This document shows positions 1 through 8,334 of a stretch of 64,000 nucleotides of DNA, piece after piece (the first letter of the stretch is position 1; the number at the start of each line of letters is the position of its first letter). The stretch is taken from contig CAWHKS010000005.1 of assembly GCA_963829955.1 (NCBI GenBank), forward strand, positions 62,001-126,000, written 5' to 3'. The translations under genes and the position numbers were made by a program. Below the pieces are notes generated by a model. It did no database searches and was not told where the DNA came from. It saw only the letters and a program-made list of their open reading frames with translations. Source of the stretch: DASTFY01 sp963829955. Its GTDB lineage: Bacteria > Actinomycetota > Acidimicrobiia > Acidimicrobiales > Ilumatobacteraceae.

Positions 1-641
1 CCCGGCGCGGGGGACAGTGCGCACAGCCGCTCGAGCTCATCGTCGGTCAGTCCGTCGACGACGCGGCGCATCACGGCCATGCGATCGGCTCGTACATCGA
101 TCACCTCGTCGAAGGACGGGCGCGCCGCGAGGTCGACACCGATCGCCGCCGCATCGGAGGCCGGATAGCCGCTGTAGGGGTAACCGAGTCGGTGATAGGG
201 CATCGGCTCGTCGAGCACGGTGCGACTAACCCAGGCGTCCGTGGCGAACACCAGGTGGCGCAGCGTCTCGACGAACGACCATTCATCATCGACCCGCTCC
301 TGTCGGGCGTCCTCGGGCAGTCGTCGCGCCCGGGCCACCGTGTCGGACCAGAGGCGTTCGATGGTGTCCCACATCTTGCGGTAGTCGTCCGCCGCTTGCA
401 TCTGGCGGACCTGCGCACGCTCGGGATGACGCCGATCGAGCTCGGCCTCCACGAAGGCGGTCACATCGACGTCGTTCACAACGACATCGCCGATGAGCCC
501 AGAGACGTTCACGTCGACGAGCCACGAGTCGACGATCTTCACTCGTCGCAAGTCGCAATCGCGGAAGGTCGCACCAGTGAAATCCACGCCGGTGAACTGA
601 GCCCCTCGGAATGCGGTGGTGTCGTCGTGCTCGTCTGGCAT
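1..641 (-). CDS. Pentapeptide-repeat/DinB-fold fusion protein, 3' end missing
   Basis: The gene reads leftward off the window edge, so its C-terminus is missing; 213 codons are visible from ATG at 641. Residues ~10-45 (e.g. FRGAQFTGVDFTGATFRDCD) have the A-x-F/L-x-x spacing of pentapeptide repeats. From residue ~75 (RQMQAADDYRKMWDTIERLW) the protein becomes a DinB-type four-helix bundle, with a candidate metal-ligand His in ETLRHLVFATDAW and the GYPYSG turn typical of actinobacterial DinB/mycothiol-dependent proteins. The family includes thiol transferases and many members of unknown reaction, so the substrate cannot be named. It is divergent from the recombinase gene at 752. The two-domain structure is seen directly; function is inferred only at family level. 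Confidence 0.75.
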   Translation of the reverse strand, partial: MPDEHDDTTAFRGAQFTGVDFTGATFRDCDLRRVKIVDSWLVDVNVSGLIGDVVVNDVDVTAFVEAELDRRHPERAQVRQMQAADDYRKMWDTIERLWSDTVARARRLPEDARQERVDDEWSFVETLRHLVFATDAWVSRTVLDEPMPYHRLGYPYSGYPASDAAAIGVDLAARPSFDEVIDVRADRMAVMRRVVDGLTDDELERLCALSPAP

Positions 642-751
642 CGCGACATCGTGCCCCGATCGGCAGTTTCGACCCGACGCTGCAGGCGTCCCTAGAACGC
701 CAGGTGAGTGCGGCGGATTGGCTGGTCCTCTCGTGACAAGGAGGACCAGCT

Positions 752-1663
752 ATGACCACCACCATCCAGTCGGCAGCGACAAACGCTCAGGGCGCCCGGG
801 GTCGAGTTCGAGTTCGATGAGGCGCAGCTTGCTGCGGTGTCGTTCCTTGCCCGCTACAGCGGCAGGACGCTCGAGGCGTACCGCCACGACCTGCGCGGCT
901 TCTTCCAATGGGCCACCGGCAACCGCATCGTCGTGCTCGGGGCGAATCGTGCGCACATCGAGCTGTTCCGCGCCTGGATGGAGGACCGCGGGCTCGCCGT
1001 GTCAACTATCGACCGTCGCCTCTCGACGGTCTGTGGGTTCTACCGGTTCGCGCACATCGGACGTATCCGCTCGAACCCCGCCCAGTACGTCCGCCGACCG
1101 CAGGTCCATCCCTCGGCGCTCGGGCGCTGGATCGCTCGGAGCTCGGGGTGTTCCTGTTCACCGCGGAGCAGTGCGACCGAGATCACGCCGCGCTTGCCGT
1201 GCTGCTGGGGTTGAACGGGCTACGTGTCAGCGACGCCTGTGCCACCAACATCGAGGACCTCGGCTTCGAGCGCGGCCATCGCACCCTGCGGATCGTGGGC
1301 GAGGGCAACAAGCCCGCCACCGTGCCGCTCGTGCCCCGAACCGCGTGGACGATCGACCTGGCCGTCGCTGAACGCCACGAGGGCCCGATCCTGCGTCGCC
1401 GTGACGGCCAACGCCTCGACCGGCGCACCGCGCATCGCTGGATTCGTTCGATCGGCCAGCGCGCCGGTCTCGGTGCCGTGCACCCGCACATGCTCCGAGC
1501 CGCGTTCATCATGGCCGCACTCGACGCCGGCGTGCCGCTGCGAGACGTCCAGATCGCCGCTCGTCACGCCGACCCCCGCACCACAACCATCTACGACCGG
1601 CGCCGCCAGAACTTCGACCGCCTCGCCGCCTACGTCGTCGTCGCGTTCGTCGCCGGCGGCTGA
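752..1663 (+). pseudogene. Tyrosine recombinase/integrase, frameshifted twice as sequenced
   Basis: A strong Shine-Dalgarno (AAGGAGG, 739-745) precedes ATG 752. The start MTTTIQSAATNAQGA runs into VEFEFDEAQLAAV only if one G is removed from GGGG at 798-801. The SAM-like N-terminal domain (SFLARYSGRTLEAYRHDLRG) then joins the catalytic domain at LDRSELGVFLF only if one G is added at 1115-1116. The catalytic domain is complete: Arg in LNGLRVSDAC, His-x-x-Arg in HPHMLRAAF, His in AARHADPRTTT and the nucleophile Tyr in TIYDRRRQN. Corrected length is about 304 residues, normal for XerC/D-like phage-type integrases. No attachment site, repeat or cargo was found nearby, so what it mobilised is unknown. 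It is either a dead recombinase or an intact one with two sequence errors. Confidence 0.8.
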
Positions 1664-1898
1664 GGCCGAGCCGCCTCCCGGCGGCACGTGGGGGATAGCG
1701 CAACCGTCGAATCGCCTGCGCGTCATGCGACGCCCGCTGGCTGCGGGCGGCGCCCCCGGATACGTCGTTCCGTCCCGCGCTGCCGTCCCGGCCGGGTGCA
1801 CCGAGACCATCGGGACCGATCGGTTCGCACTCGAGCCCGGAGACCGTGCGCTTGAGCATCACTGGCTCGATCAGTGGTACTCGATCGGGGGTGGTAGC

Positions 1899-2378
1899 TC
1901 AGGTTGAATCTGGCGGCGCGTCGAACAAGGCCAGCTCGCCAGGATCGGGCGCCTGGAACACGCAGAGCCACCGGTCGAAGTCCGCGCGGCGGATCGGGTA
2001 GCTATCCCAGGGTGGCTCCGAGTTCCGCGCCTCGATGCGCCGCCAGAGCTCGTCGGAAGGCGTGTCGAGGTAGTGCAGCTCGACGCCGACACCAAGGCCA
2101 CGGGCCACGCCTCGCATCTCGTCACGTTCGATCCGCGCCCAGAGCCCAAAGTCGACGACGACGCTCAGACCGAGGCGCAGGATCTCTTGGGCGAGGCGCC
2201 AGAGCTCCTGTTCGACCTTCTCCCGGGTCGGATCGTCCCAGGGAGTAGAGCCGAGGGCCCAGAGCCATTCATCCTTCGTGAGGCGCACGGCGCTGCGGTC
2301 CGCGGCGAGCTGGGTTGCGAGTGTGGTCTTACCCGCCCCGGGCAACCCGCAGGTCAGAATCAGTCGCGCCTCCCTCAC
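1899..2378 (-). CDS. P-loop AAA-type ATPase/kinase-like protein
   Basis: A small (159-residue) single-domain P-loop protein. The Walker A motif GLPGAGKTT sits at residues 10-18, followed by LTKDEWLWALG and a central VVVDFGLWARIERDE strand-helix. That order is typical of the AAA_33/zeta-toxin-like kinase group, which phosphorylates small molecules or nucleic-acid ends. The phosphoacceptor is unknown. GTG at 2378 is the start because it directly precedes MREARLILTCGLPG; no better upstream start is visible. The 206 bases upstream hold only short open frames (a 29-codon one near 2584 and a ~33-codon one ending at the start codon) that I cannot identify. It stands alone between the recombinase and the VOC gene, in an accessory-looking stretch. 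Confidence 0.75.
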   Translation of the reverse strand: MREARLILTCGLPGAGKTTLATQLAADRSAVRLTKDEWLWALGSTPWDDPTREKVEQELWRLAQEILRLGLSVVVDFGLWARIERDEMRGVARGLGVGVELHYLDTPSDELWRRIEARNSEPPWDSYPIRRADFDRWLCVFQAPDPGELALFDAPPDST

Positions 2379-2584
2379 GGTGGCTCAGTCCAGCAGTTCT
2401 GCAAGCTGACATGAGCGACCACGGCCTGATGCACCGCGACGGATTCGGCGATCTGCTCCAGCACATCGACGATGCTCCGGCGTCGATCCGGCCGCGCGTT
2501 ATAGGACAGGTGGCTCGTTGTCGGGGGCAACCCGAGCCGTCGCTTTATACGGCGCGTCGTCGTGGAGCTCAGCCGAATGCGAGC

Positions 2585-3781
2585 TCATGCCCCACTGACG
2601 ATCACCATTTCGTTGCCCTCGGGGTCGGCGACCCGCCAGAGACCTTCTGACTCGTCAACGAGCCGGCCACCGGCTGCGACGGCCGCGGCGAGGCGCGTCT
2701 GCGCGAGGTCCGACGGCACCGCGAGCTCGAAGTGGATGCGGTTACGCTGCCGGCGCCGCTCCGTCTCCAAAGCATCGAGCTCTTGGAACACCAGCACCGG
2801 GTTCAGCCGCCGCGGATCGTGAATGTCGATGACCCCGGCTCGCCGGTCGTGGGTGTATCCGAGTGCGGCGACCCAGTACGCGCGGACTGCGGCGACGTCG
2901 GCGGCGTCGAGGAAGAGCTGAGCGAAGCGTGGCACCCCCGGATCCGCAGTGGCCCCGAGTTGGCGGGCAGCCCTCTGGAGGTCTCCAGCGAGGTCGGTGA
3001 AGTCGAGCTCGAGGCCGTGGGCCTCGTCTTCCCACTGGTCCTTACCGCTGTCGATGATCACGAGCCCGGAGCGCAGGTCGACCAGCAGCGGGAAGCGCGT
3101 GTCGTCGGCCAGCGCCGCTGCTGCGGCGGCCAGATCGCTTTGCTGCGTCGGCGAGGTGGTGCGGTAGCACGCCATCGCGCTGAACACCGCCTGCCAGTCG
3201 GCTGTCCCGATCCTCTCGCCGAGCGCCGTGCCCGGCACCAGGTCGACCTCGTTGCCGTCGGGGTCGGTGTGGCAGACCCCGAACGGTCCGGATGCCTCAC
3301 CAAGACTCGCCTGCTCGACCGCCGCGGCCGGCCGCACCACGTCGAGGTGGATGCGGTTTCGAAGCGGCCGCGGCTCCGTCGACTGCCGGATCCGTATCGC
3401 GGGGTCGCGCCGCAACGGATCCGCCAAACCGCCGTCCTCCCCAGGCGCGTAGTCGAGCACGCGCTGCCAGAACCGCCTCACCACAGTCGGGTTCGCGGAT
3501 TCGAACACGACGCTCAGGTGCTGCAGCACACGAGGGTTCGCCGCCAGCCCGAGATCCCGCGCGGCCGCCGACACCGCCTCGGCGTGCTCGCCTGAGTCGA
3601 GACGCACCCGGATGCCTGTCGCGCGCAGGTCGACCGCGATCTCGGCCGACAGCTCCACGATGCGCCCGGCCAGCGCAGCCCCCTCGATCAGCGACGGCGC
3701 GTCGAACCATGCCGTCGCGACGCCATCGACCACCCGCCAATCCGTTCCGATCTCTGGCATGCCCGGCACCGTAGAGCCCAT
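2585..3781 (-). CDS. Tandem PCD-like/VOC-like two-module protein
   Basis: This 398-residue protein appears to be a duplicated two-domain unit. Residues ~8-88 (WRVVDGVATAWF ... VRLDSGEHAEAVSAAARDLG) resemble pterin-4a-carbinolamine dehydratase-like domains. Residues ~92-185 form a VOC/glyoxalase-type module (RFWQRVLDY ... NRIHLDVVRP ... FGVCHTDPDGNEVDLVPG). The same order repeats: a degenerate PCD-like stretch at ~195-275 and a second VOC module at ~280-397 (AYWVAALGY ... NRIHFELAVP ... LWRVADPEGNEMVIVSG). VOC proteins bind metals, small toxins or antibiotics, or act as dioxygenases and isomerases. His and Glu metal-type residues are visible, but the ligand is unknown. ATG 3781 is used; an in-frame ATG at MPEIG (3757) is an alternative. 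Confidence 0.7.
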   Translation of the reverse strand: MGSTVPGMPEIGTDWRVVDGVATAWFDAPSLIEGAALAGRIVELSAEIAVDLRATGIRVRLDSGEHAEAVSAAARDLGLAANPRVLQHLSVVFESANPTVVRRFWQRVLDYAPGEDGGLADPLRRDPAIRIRQSTEPRPLRNRIHLDVVRPAAAVEQASLGEASGPFGVCHTDPDGNEVDLVPGTALGERIGTADWQAVFSAMACYRTTSPTQQSDLAAAAAALADDTRFPLLVDLRSGLVIIDSGKDQWEDEAHGLELDFTDLAGDLQRAARQLGATADPGVPRFAQLFLDAADVAAVRAYWVAALGYTHDRRAGVIDIHDPRRLNPVLVFQELDALETERRRQRNRIHFELAVPSDLAQTRLAAAVAAGGRLVDESEGLWRVADPEGNEMVIVSGA

Positions 3782-4101
3782 TCCGGACGATCTTCTTCCG
3801 GATAGTGATGATGTCCCGGCCGGGGCATTGAGGTACGCCGTTGATCATGATCAGGCTCGGCGTCACCTGATCACGTACTGCCGGGCCGCGTGACCAACCA
3901 CATGGAACCATGTAAGCGATGGGCGGGGCGTCCACCATGCGGTCTCTCGCTTCGAGTTCGCCGTGGCCCGGTATGCCGACTCAATCGCGATCTCGACGTG
4001 TGGGTGCCGCTTGCGGTGTTCGCGATCGCGAGTGCACCGAATCGGCGATCGGTGCGGCGGCCCGGCTACCCACCGCGTCCCATACCGCCGGTTCGTGACC
4101 G
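3782..4101. other. 320-base intergenic stretch with a short inverted repeat
   Basis: I find no convincing gene here. The stretch lies upstream of the leftward VOC gene and downstream of the leftward aminotransferase gene. It holds one compact inverted repeat at 3900-3913, ACATGG-aa-CCATGT, and just left of it the self-complementary TGATCATGATCA near 3843. Both could be regulator sites for the VOC gene, but nothing else supports that. Codon-like periodicity is weak on both strands. Confidence 0.4.
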
Positions 4102-5256
4102 CTACTTCCGTGGTGCGAGGCTGTCGAGAGCTCCGACCACTGCGGCCATGTCGCTCTCGTCGTTGTAGACGTGTAGCGACACACGGATCGCACCGTTGCG
4201 GCTGCTGCAGATGACGTTGTGCGTTCTGGCGAGCGCTCGCTGAACGTCTTCAGCCACCAGTGTCGGATGTGTCAACGCGACGATGTGGCTGCTTGCGGCT
4301 GGATCGCTCAGCGGACGGAACGGTGCCCAGCCGAGCGGCTCCACCACCTCAATGAGCTCGGTAGCGAGAGAACGGGCGTGGTGCTCGATGCGGACCGGGT
4401 CGAGCGCGATGAGCATCGCGATCGACTCGCGCAGACCTATCGCCGAGACGTAGGCGATGGTTGACAACTCGAAGCGGCGGGCATCAGCGGCGAGCGGAAG
4501 CGACATCGGCTCGAACGCGAACGGTTGGCGTGTCCCCTTCCAGCCCACCAGTTGCGGAGTCATCTCGGCCAGGTCCGGTGCCAGCGTCAGCACCGCTACC
4601 CCGCCATGAGTCGACAGCCACTTGTAGCCGCTACAGACGACGGCATCTGCCCTCCATCGGCGCACGCTCAGCGGTCCAGCGCCGGCGAGCTGAGTCGCGT
4701 CCACCACAACCCGGGCGCCGGCGCGGTGGGCGTGATCGGCGACGGCTCCGACATCGACCTGGGAGCCGGTCGCGTACTGCACGGCACTGAAACACACCAC
4801 CTTGGTGGAGTCGTCGATCGCGTCAATCAGACTCTCGGTCAGGTTCTCGTCGGCACGGTCGTCCACCGTCCTGACGTCGGTGCCGTGCCGCTGTGCCGCC
4901 ACCAGCCACGGATAGGTGACGCTCGGAAAGTCGGAGGAGACGAGCAGAACCGAACCGTCGATGTCCGCAACCAGGGCGGCGACCTGCCCCAGCGCCTCGC
5001 CGGCGCCACCGGTGATCGCCACCCGTTCCGGCGGCACGTCCAGCAGCTGCGCGGCAGCACAGCGCACGTCGTCGAGGACGACAACCTCGTCCTCGTCCGA
5101 CAACCGAAGATTGCCGAGCTGCGCGATGTCGGCCAGGAAGCTCATCATCGCCGAAACGCTCCTGGCAGGAATCAGACCGAGCGCGGCCTGGTTCAGGTAA
5201 ACACAACGACCCAGCGCGACATACTCGTCCCGCGCTACGAGCGACTCCACGCGCAT
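4102..5256 (-). CDS. Class V aminotransferase (cysteine desulfurase-like fold)
   Basis: A PLP-dependent fold type I enzyme of about 384 residues. The Schiff-base lysine is in CSGYKWLSTHGG, preceded by the PLP-binding Asp in ARVVVDATQLAG. The early ITGGAGEALG turn would bind the cofactor phosphate. No catalytic Cys loop of the IscS/SufS type is apparent, so it is more likely a class V aminotransferase, lyase or epimerase than a sulfur donor. ATG 5256 is chosen over GTGs at 5259 and 5262 because GAGGGG lies five bases upstream of it. A paralogue lies at 19782-20840. The gene upstream on the same strand is an MFS transporter, suggesting an amino-acid or modified amino-acid export function, but the substrate is not evident. 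Confidence 0.8.
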   Translation of the reverse strand: MRVESLVARDEYVALGRCVYLNQAALGLIPARSVSAMMSFLADIAQLGNLRLSDEDEVVVLDDVRCAAAQLLDVPPERVAITGGAGEALGQVAALVADIDGSVLLVSSDFPSVTYPWLVAAQRHGTDVRTVDDRADENLTESLIDAIDDSTKVVCFSAVQYATGSQVDVGAVADHAHRAGARVVVDATQLAGAGPLSVRRWRADAVVCSGYKWLSTHGGVAVLTLAPDLAEMTPQLVGWKGTRQPFAFEPMSLPLAADARRFELSTIAYVSAIGLRESIAMLIALDPVRIEHHARSLATELIEVVEPLGWAPFRPLSDPAASSHIVALTHPTLVAEDVQRALARTHNVICSSRNGAIRVSLHVYNDESDMAAVVGALDSLAPRK

Positions 5257-5452
5257 CACCACCCCTCAAACGAACCGCCGTGGACTCGGGCGTCGGGACC
5301 CCCGGGCATGATCAGACACGGCCGAGTGGAATTGACCCTACCCGGCACGACGCGGGGGGTGTCGACCCGCGATTGACACGGCCACTCTCACGACGCATTC
5401 ACACTCCCAACGCTGGCTGCGACCTATACCGCTGTCTCGTGCGCGGCCTAGG

Positions 5453-6628
5453 TCAGCTCGGCACGTCGGCGGCCGGTGCGACCTCGAGCGGACGTGTCGA
5501 ACCGGCGACCGCGAACCCGAGTGCCAACAGGCCGGCGGTCACGGTCAGGGCGCGCAACACACCCGTCTCGTTGCCGATCAATCCGATCAACGATGGGCCT
5601 GCCAGGAATGCGACGTAGCCAAGAGTGGCGACAGTGCTGACGCGGCCAGCGGCGTACCGCGGTTCGTCGGCGGCGGCGCTCATACCAGTCGGGAAGCCGA
5701 GCGCGGCGCCCAACCCCCACAGGATGATGCCGATCAGTGCGGTCGCGAGCGACGGACCGACGACCACCAGCAGCACGCCTGCCATCGCGCACAACGCGCC
5801 GGCCCGCAGCACCAGTACGCGGCCGAAAGGATCGAGCACGCGCGGGCCGAACCACCGCCCCGCGGTCATCGAGGCGACGAACAGCACGTAGGCGAGCGAG
5901 CCGAGCGCGGCGCTGGCGCCGTAGCCGTCGATCGCGGCGACACCCAGCCAGTCGTTGCCTGTGCCCTCGGCGAACGTCATGCACAACACGAACAGACCGA
6001 TCAGGACCGTGCGTCGTTCGGTCCAGGCCTTGAGCGGGCTGCGCTCGTCACCCTGGTCGGCGTGCTTGTCGACCTCGGCCGGGAGAAAGCCGCGGACAGC
6101 GACCTGGGCGCCGAGCGCCACCAGCGCTGCGACCGCGGCGAGGTGGTACATCGGCTGGACGTGCACGGCGTTCATGCCGGCGCCGATCAGCGCTCCGGCG
6201 ACCGTACCGATGCTGAACGCAGCGTGGAAGCGCGACATGATCGCTCGATCCAGCTGCTGCTCAACCGCACTCCCCTCCACGTTCATGGCGACGTCCCACT
6301 GACCGGCGCCGAACCCGAACACGAACAGCCCGGCGCCGACCAACACTGCACCGACCTCAGTGCCCATGGCGACGATCGCCAGGCCTGCCATTGACACCAC
6401 CGACATGATCGAGACGGTGCGGGCGGCACCGAGTCGGTGGACGACGAGCCCGGACGAGGGCAACGAGAGCAGGGAGCCGATGGCGGTCATCAACAACAAC
6501 ACGCCGAGCGCACCTGGCTTCAGGTGGAGCAGATCGCGGATCTGCGGCACCCGCGACAACAGCGACGCGATCGAGACCCCGGCAAGGATGAACACCGTGT
6601 AGACGCTGCGCGTCGCTCGCTCGGTCAC
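5453..6628 (-). CDS. MFS transporter, 12 transmembrane helices
   Basis: This is a hydrophobic protein of ~391 residues with two six-helix halves separated by a charged loop (EVDKHADQGDERSPLKAW). The N-terminal half has the sugar-permease/YbjJ-like pattern of a first helix followed by SRVPQIRDLLHLKPGALGV. FVFGFGAGQWDVAMNVEG matches the helix-5 region of that family, where DVAMN is conserved. The substrate cannot be assigned. GTG 6628 is preferred because MTERATRSVYTVF begins directly before helix 1; an upstream GTG at 6742 would add 38 residues with no family match. It is 196 bases upstream of the aminotransferase on the same strand, and the pair may work together. Confidence 0.8.
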   Translation of the reverse strand: MTERATRSVYTVFILAGVSIASLLSRVPQIRDLLHLKPGALGVLLLMTAIGSLLSLPSSGLVVHRLGAARTVSIMSVVSMAGLAIVAMGTEVGAVLVGAGLFVFGFGAGQWDVAMNVEGSAVEQQLDRAIMSRFHAAFSIGTVAGALIGAGMNAVHVQPMYHLAAVAALVALGAQVAVRGFLPAEVDKHADQGDERSPLKAWTERRTVLIGLFVLCMTFAEGTGNDWLGVAAIDGYGASAALGSLAYVLFVASMTAGRWFGPRVLDPFGRVLVLRAGALCAMAGVLLVVVGPSLATALIGIILWGLGAALGFPTGMSAAADEPRYAAGRVSTVATLGYVAFLAGPSLIGLIGNETGVLRALTVTAGLLALGFAVAGSTRPLEVAPAADVPS

Positions 6629-6809
6629 CCGGGCACGATACGGGCCAGGGGTGATATCGGATCGATCGACCAGCGCGCGAGCTGTCCCTGATCGCCGCTC
6701 GGAGTCACGCCACAACGAAGCAAGCGTTGCCTGACGCGGCACAGCCCGCCCGCCACAGGGATCGGTTGAATCCTTTCAGTGATACCGTCCTCGGCGAGGT
6801 GGCGTGACG

Positions 6810-6983
6810 GTGAGGAGAAGCTCGACCGGCATCAAGGGCGTGGCTGCCCGCGCCGGTGTCTCGGTGGGAACGGTGTCGAACGTCCTGAACCGCCCGGACC
6901 TGGTCGCCGACGCGACCCGGGAACGGGTGTTGCAGGACCGTCAAGGGTGCCCGGCGACGAGCAGCCGCCCGCCGGAGGTCTGA
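6810..6983 (+). pseudogene. LacI-family regulator remnant, DNA-binding domain only
   Basis: A 57-codon frame beginning at GTG 6810 encodes a typical LacI N-terminal domain: IKGVAARAGVSVGTVSNVLN is the helix-turn-helix and NRPDLVADATRERVLQ the hinge approach. Family resemblance stops after RVLQ. The frame then reads unrelated residues and ends at 6983, so the ~270-residue ligand-binding domain is missing. Downstream sequence belongs to a leftward VOC gene. LacI regulators normally control sugar-uptake operons. The sugar ABC importer at 7.5-11 kb could be its former target, but that is inference. A short protein binding DNA without an effector domain is possible but less likely. Confidence 0.75.
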
Positions 6984-7013
6984 GCCCGGTGAGCCGCAAA
7001 CAGCGCGATCGGC

Positions 7014-7469
7014 TCAAACCTCGGACGGACCTCGGCCGGGATGGTCGGGCGACACGAAGATGCAGAAGGGGTGGCCGGCGGGGTCGGCGAACACGTACAG
7101 CTCCTCCTCGGGATCCGTCGATCGATCCAACAGGATCGACACGCCGAGGGAGACCGCCCGGTCCCGTTGCTCGGCGAGCTGAGCCGAGTCGGCAACGGTC
7201 ATGTCGACATGCAGCTGCTGTGGCACACCTGGGTCCGGCCACGTGGGGACGCGCAGCTCACTGACCTGCTGGACAGCCATCCGCGCCTCGCCCGTGCGAT
7301 CCCTGAGCACGAGCCAGTCCTCGCCGTTCGGGTCGGGCTCTCCGAGAGGCGGCGGCTCGTCACCGGGTCGATAGACGTACCCGAGCAGCTCCCGGTAGAA
7401 CTCGGCAACGGCCCGGGCGTCGGTGGCGTCGACGACCACCGTTCGGAGTGCGGGGAAGGAATCCGGCAT
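7014..7469 (-). CDS. VOC-family (glyoxalase-fold) protein
   Basis: A 151-residue protein with one VOC double-beta-alpha-beta-beta-beta unit set. The first half is LRTVVVDATDARAVAEFY followed by RELLGYVYRPG. The second half is QLHVDMTVADSAQLAEQR and ends with the signature FADPAGHPFCIFVSP. His in QLHVDM and a C-terminal acid or Cys are in positions used for metal binding in active members. Such proteins in actinobacteria are often annotated only as glyoxalase-like; the substrate is unknown. ATG 7469 gives a normal full-length product. It lies 28 bases upstream of, and on the same strand as, the sugar ATPase gene's stop side, but I see no functional link to sugar transport. Confidence 0.8.
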   Translation of the reverse strand: MPDSFPALRTVVVDATDARAVAEFYRELLGYVYRPGDEPPPLGEPDPNGEDWLVLRDRTGEARMAVQQVSELRVPTWPDPGVPQQLHVDMTVADSAQLAEQRDRAVSLGVSILLDRSTDPEEELYVFADPAGHPFCIFVSPDHPGRGPSEV

Positions 7470-7496
7470 GACTCCGATGCTCGCGCACCGCGCGCG

Positions 7497-8318
7497 CTAG
7501 CCGTGCAGCTCGGCCATCTCCTCGGTGGTGGCCTCGCCTGGCTTCTTGCCCATGATGATCATGGCCAGCACCTCGTCCTTGGTCACCGCGTTCTTGTCCA
7601 CCGTGCCGACGAGCTCCCCCTGGAGCATGACGCTGATGCGATCCGCCAGGTCGAACACGTCGTGGATGTCGTGGCTGATCAGGAAGACACCGATGCCCTC
7701 GGTCTTCAGCTGCTCGACGAGCTCGCGCACCTGCTGCGTCTCCGCGGGCCCGAGCGCCGCGGTGGGCTCGTCCATGATGAGGATCTTGGCGTTGAAGTAG
7801 ATGGCGCGGGCGATGGCAACGGATTGCCGCTGCCCACCTGACAACGATCGGACCGGGGTCTTGAGGTTCTTGAACCGCGGGTTCAGCCGCTTCATGACGT
7901 CGCGGGTGGCCGACGCCATGGCTGAGTCGTCGAGGGCACCGGTGAACGTGCGGATCTCGCGTCCGAGGAACACGTTGCCCGCGGCGTCGATGTTGTCGGC
8001 CAGCGCAAGCCGCTGGTAGATCGTCTCGATCCCGTGCTTCTGGGCGTCGCGGGGGAAGTGGATCGTGACGGGCTCCCCGTTGATGAGGATCTCGCCCGAG
8101 TCTGCCGGGTGGGCGCCCGAGAGCGTGTGGATCAGCGTCGACTTGCCGGCACCGTTCCCGCCGACGAGGGCGACGACCTCGCCCGGATAGAGGTCCACGC
8201 TGACCCCGTCGACGGCGTGGAGGCCGCCGAAGGAGACGCGGATGTTCCGCATCTCGACGAGTGGGTCGCGCCCGGCCTTCGACGGGGCCGGCGGCGGAGC
8301 GGTGGCGGCATCGGTCAT
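7497..8318 (-). CDS. Sugar ABC importer ATP-binding protein (XylG/RbsA-like, single domain)
   Basis: A 273-residue ATPase with Walker A GGNGAGKST, Q-loop TIYQRLALADN, signature LSGGQRQSVAIARA, Walker B ILIMDEPTAALG and switch His in FLISHDIHD. The spacing and IRVSFGGLHAVDGVSVDL opening match carbohydrate-uptake CUT2 ATPases. Members such as XylG, RbsA and MglA usually carry two ATPase domains (~500 residues); this one carries one and may act as a homodimer. It is the last gene of a leftward operon with the permease (16-base gap) and the binding lipoprotein. The complex would import a pentose or related sugar; xylose is the best guess from permease and binding-protein resemblance, not proven. 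Confidence 0.88.
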   Translation of the reverse strand: MTDAATAPPPAPSKAGRDPLVEMRNIRVSFGGLHAVDGVSVDLYPGEVVALVGGNGAGKSTLIHTLSGAHPADSGEILINGEPVTIHFPRDAQKHGIETIYQRLALADNIDAAGNVFLGREIRTFTGALDDSAMASATRDVMKRLNPRFKNLKTPVRSLSGGQRQSVAIARAIYFNAKILIMDEPTAALGPAETQQVRELVEQLKTEGIGVFLISHDIHDVFDLADRISVMLQGELVGTVDKNAVTKDEVLAMIIMGKKPGEATTEEMAELHG

Positions 8319-8334
8319 CGTTCGGCCTCCTGCC

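Noticed and set aside
752..1898. A complete insertion sequence or integrative element around the recombinase
   Set aside because: No terminal inverted repeats, direct repeats, excisionase or att-like duplication was found in the flanking bases.
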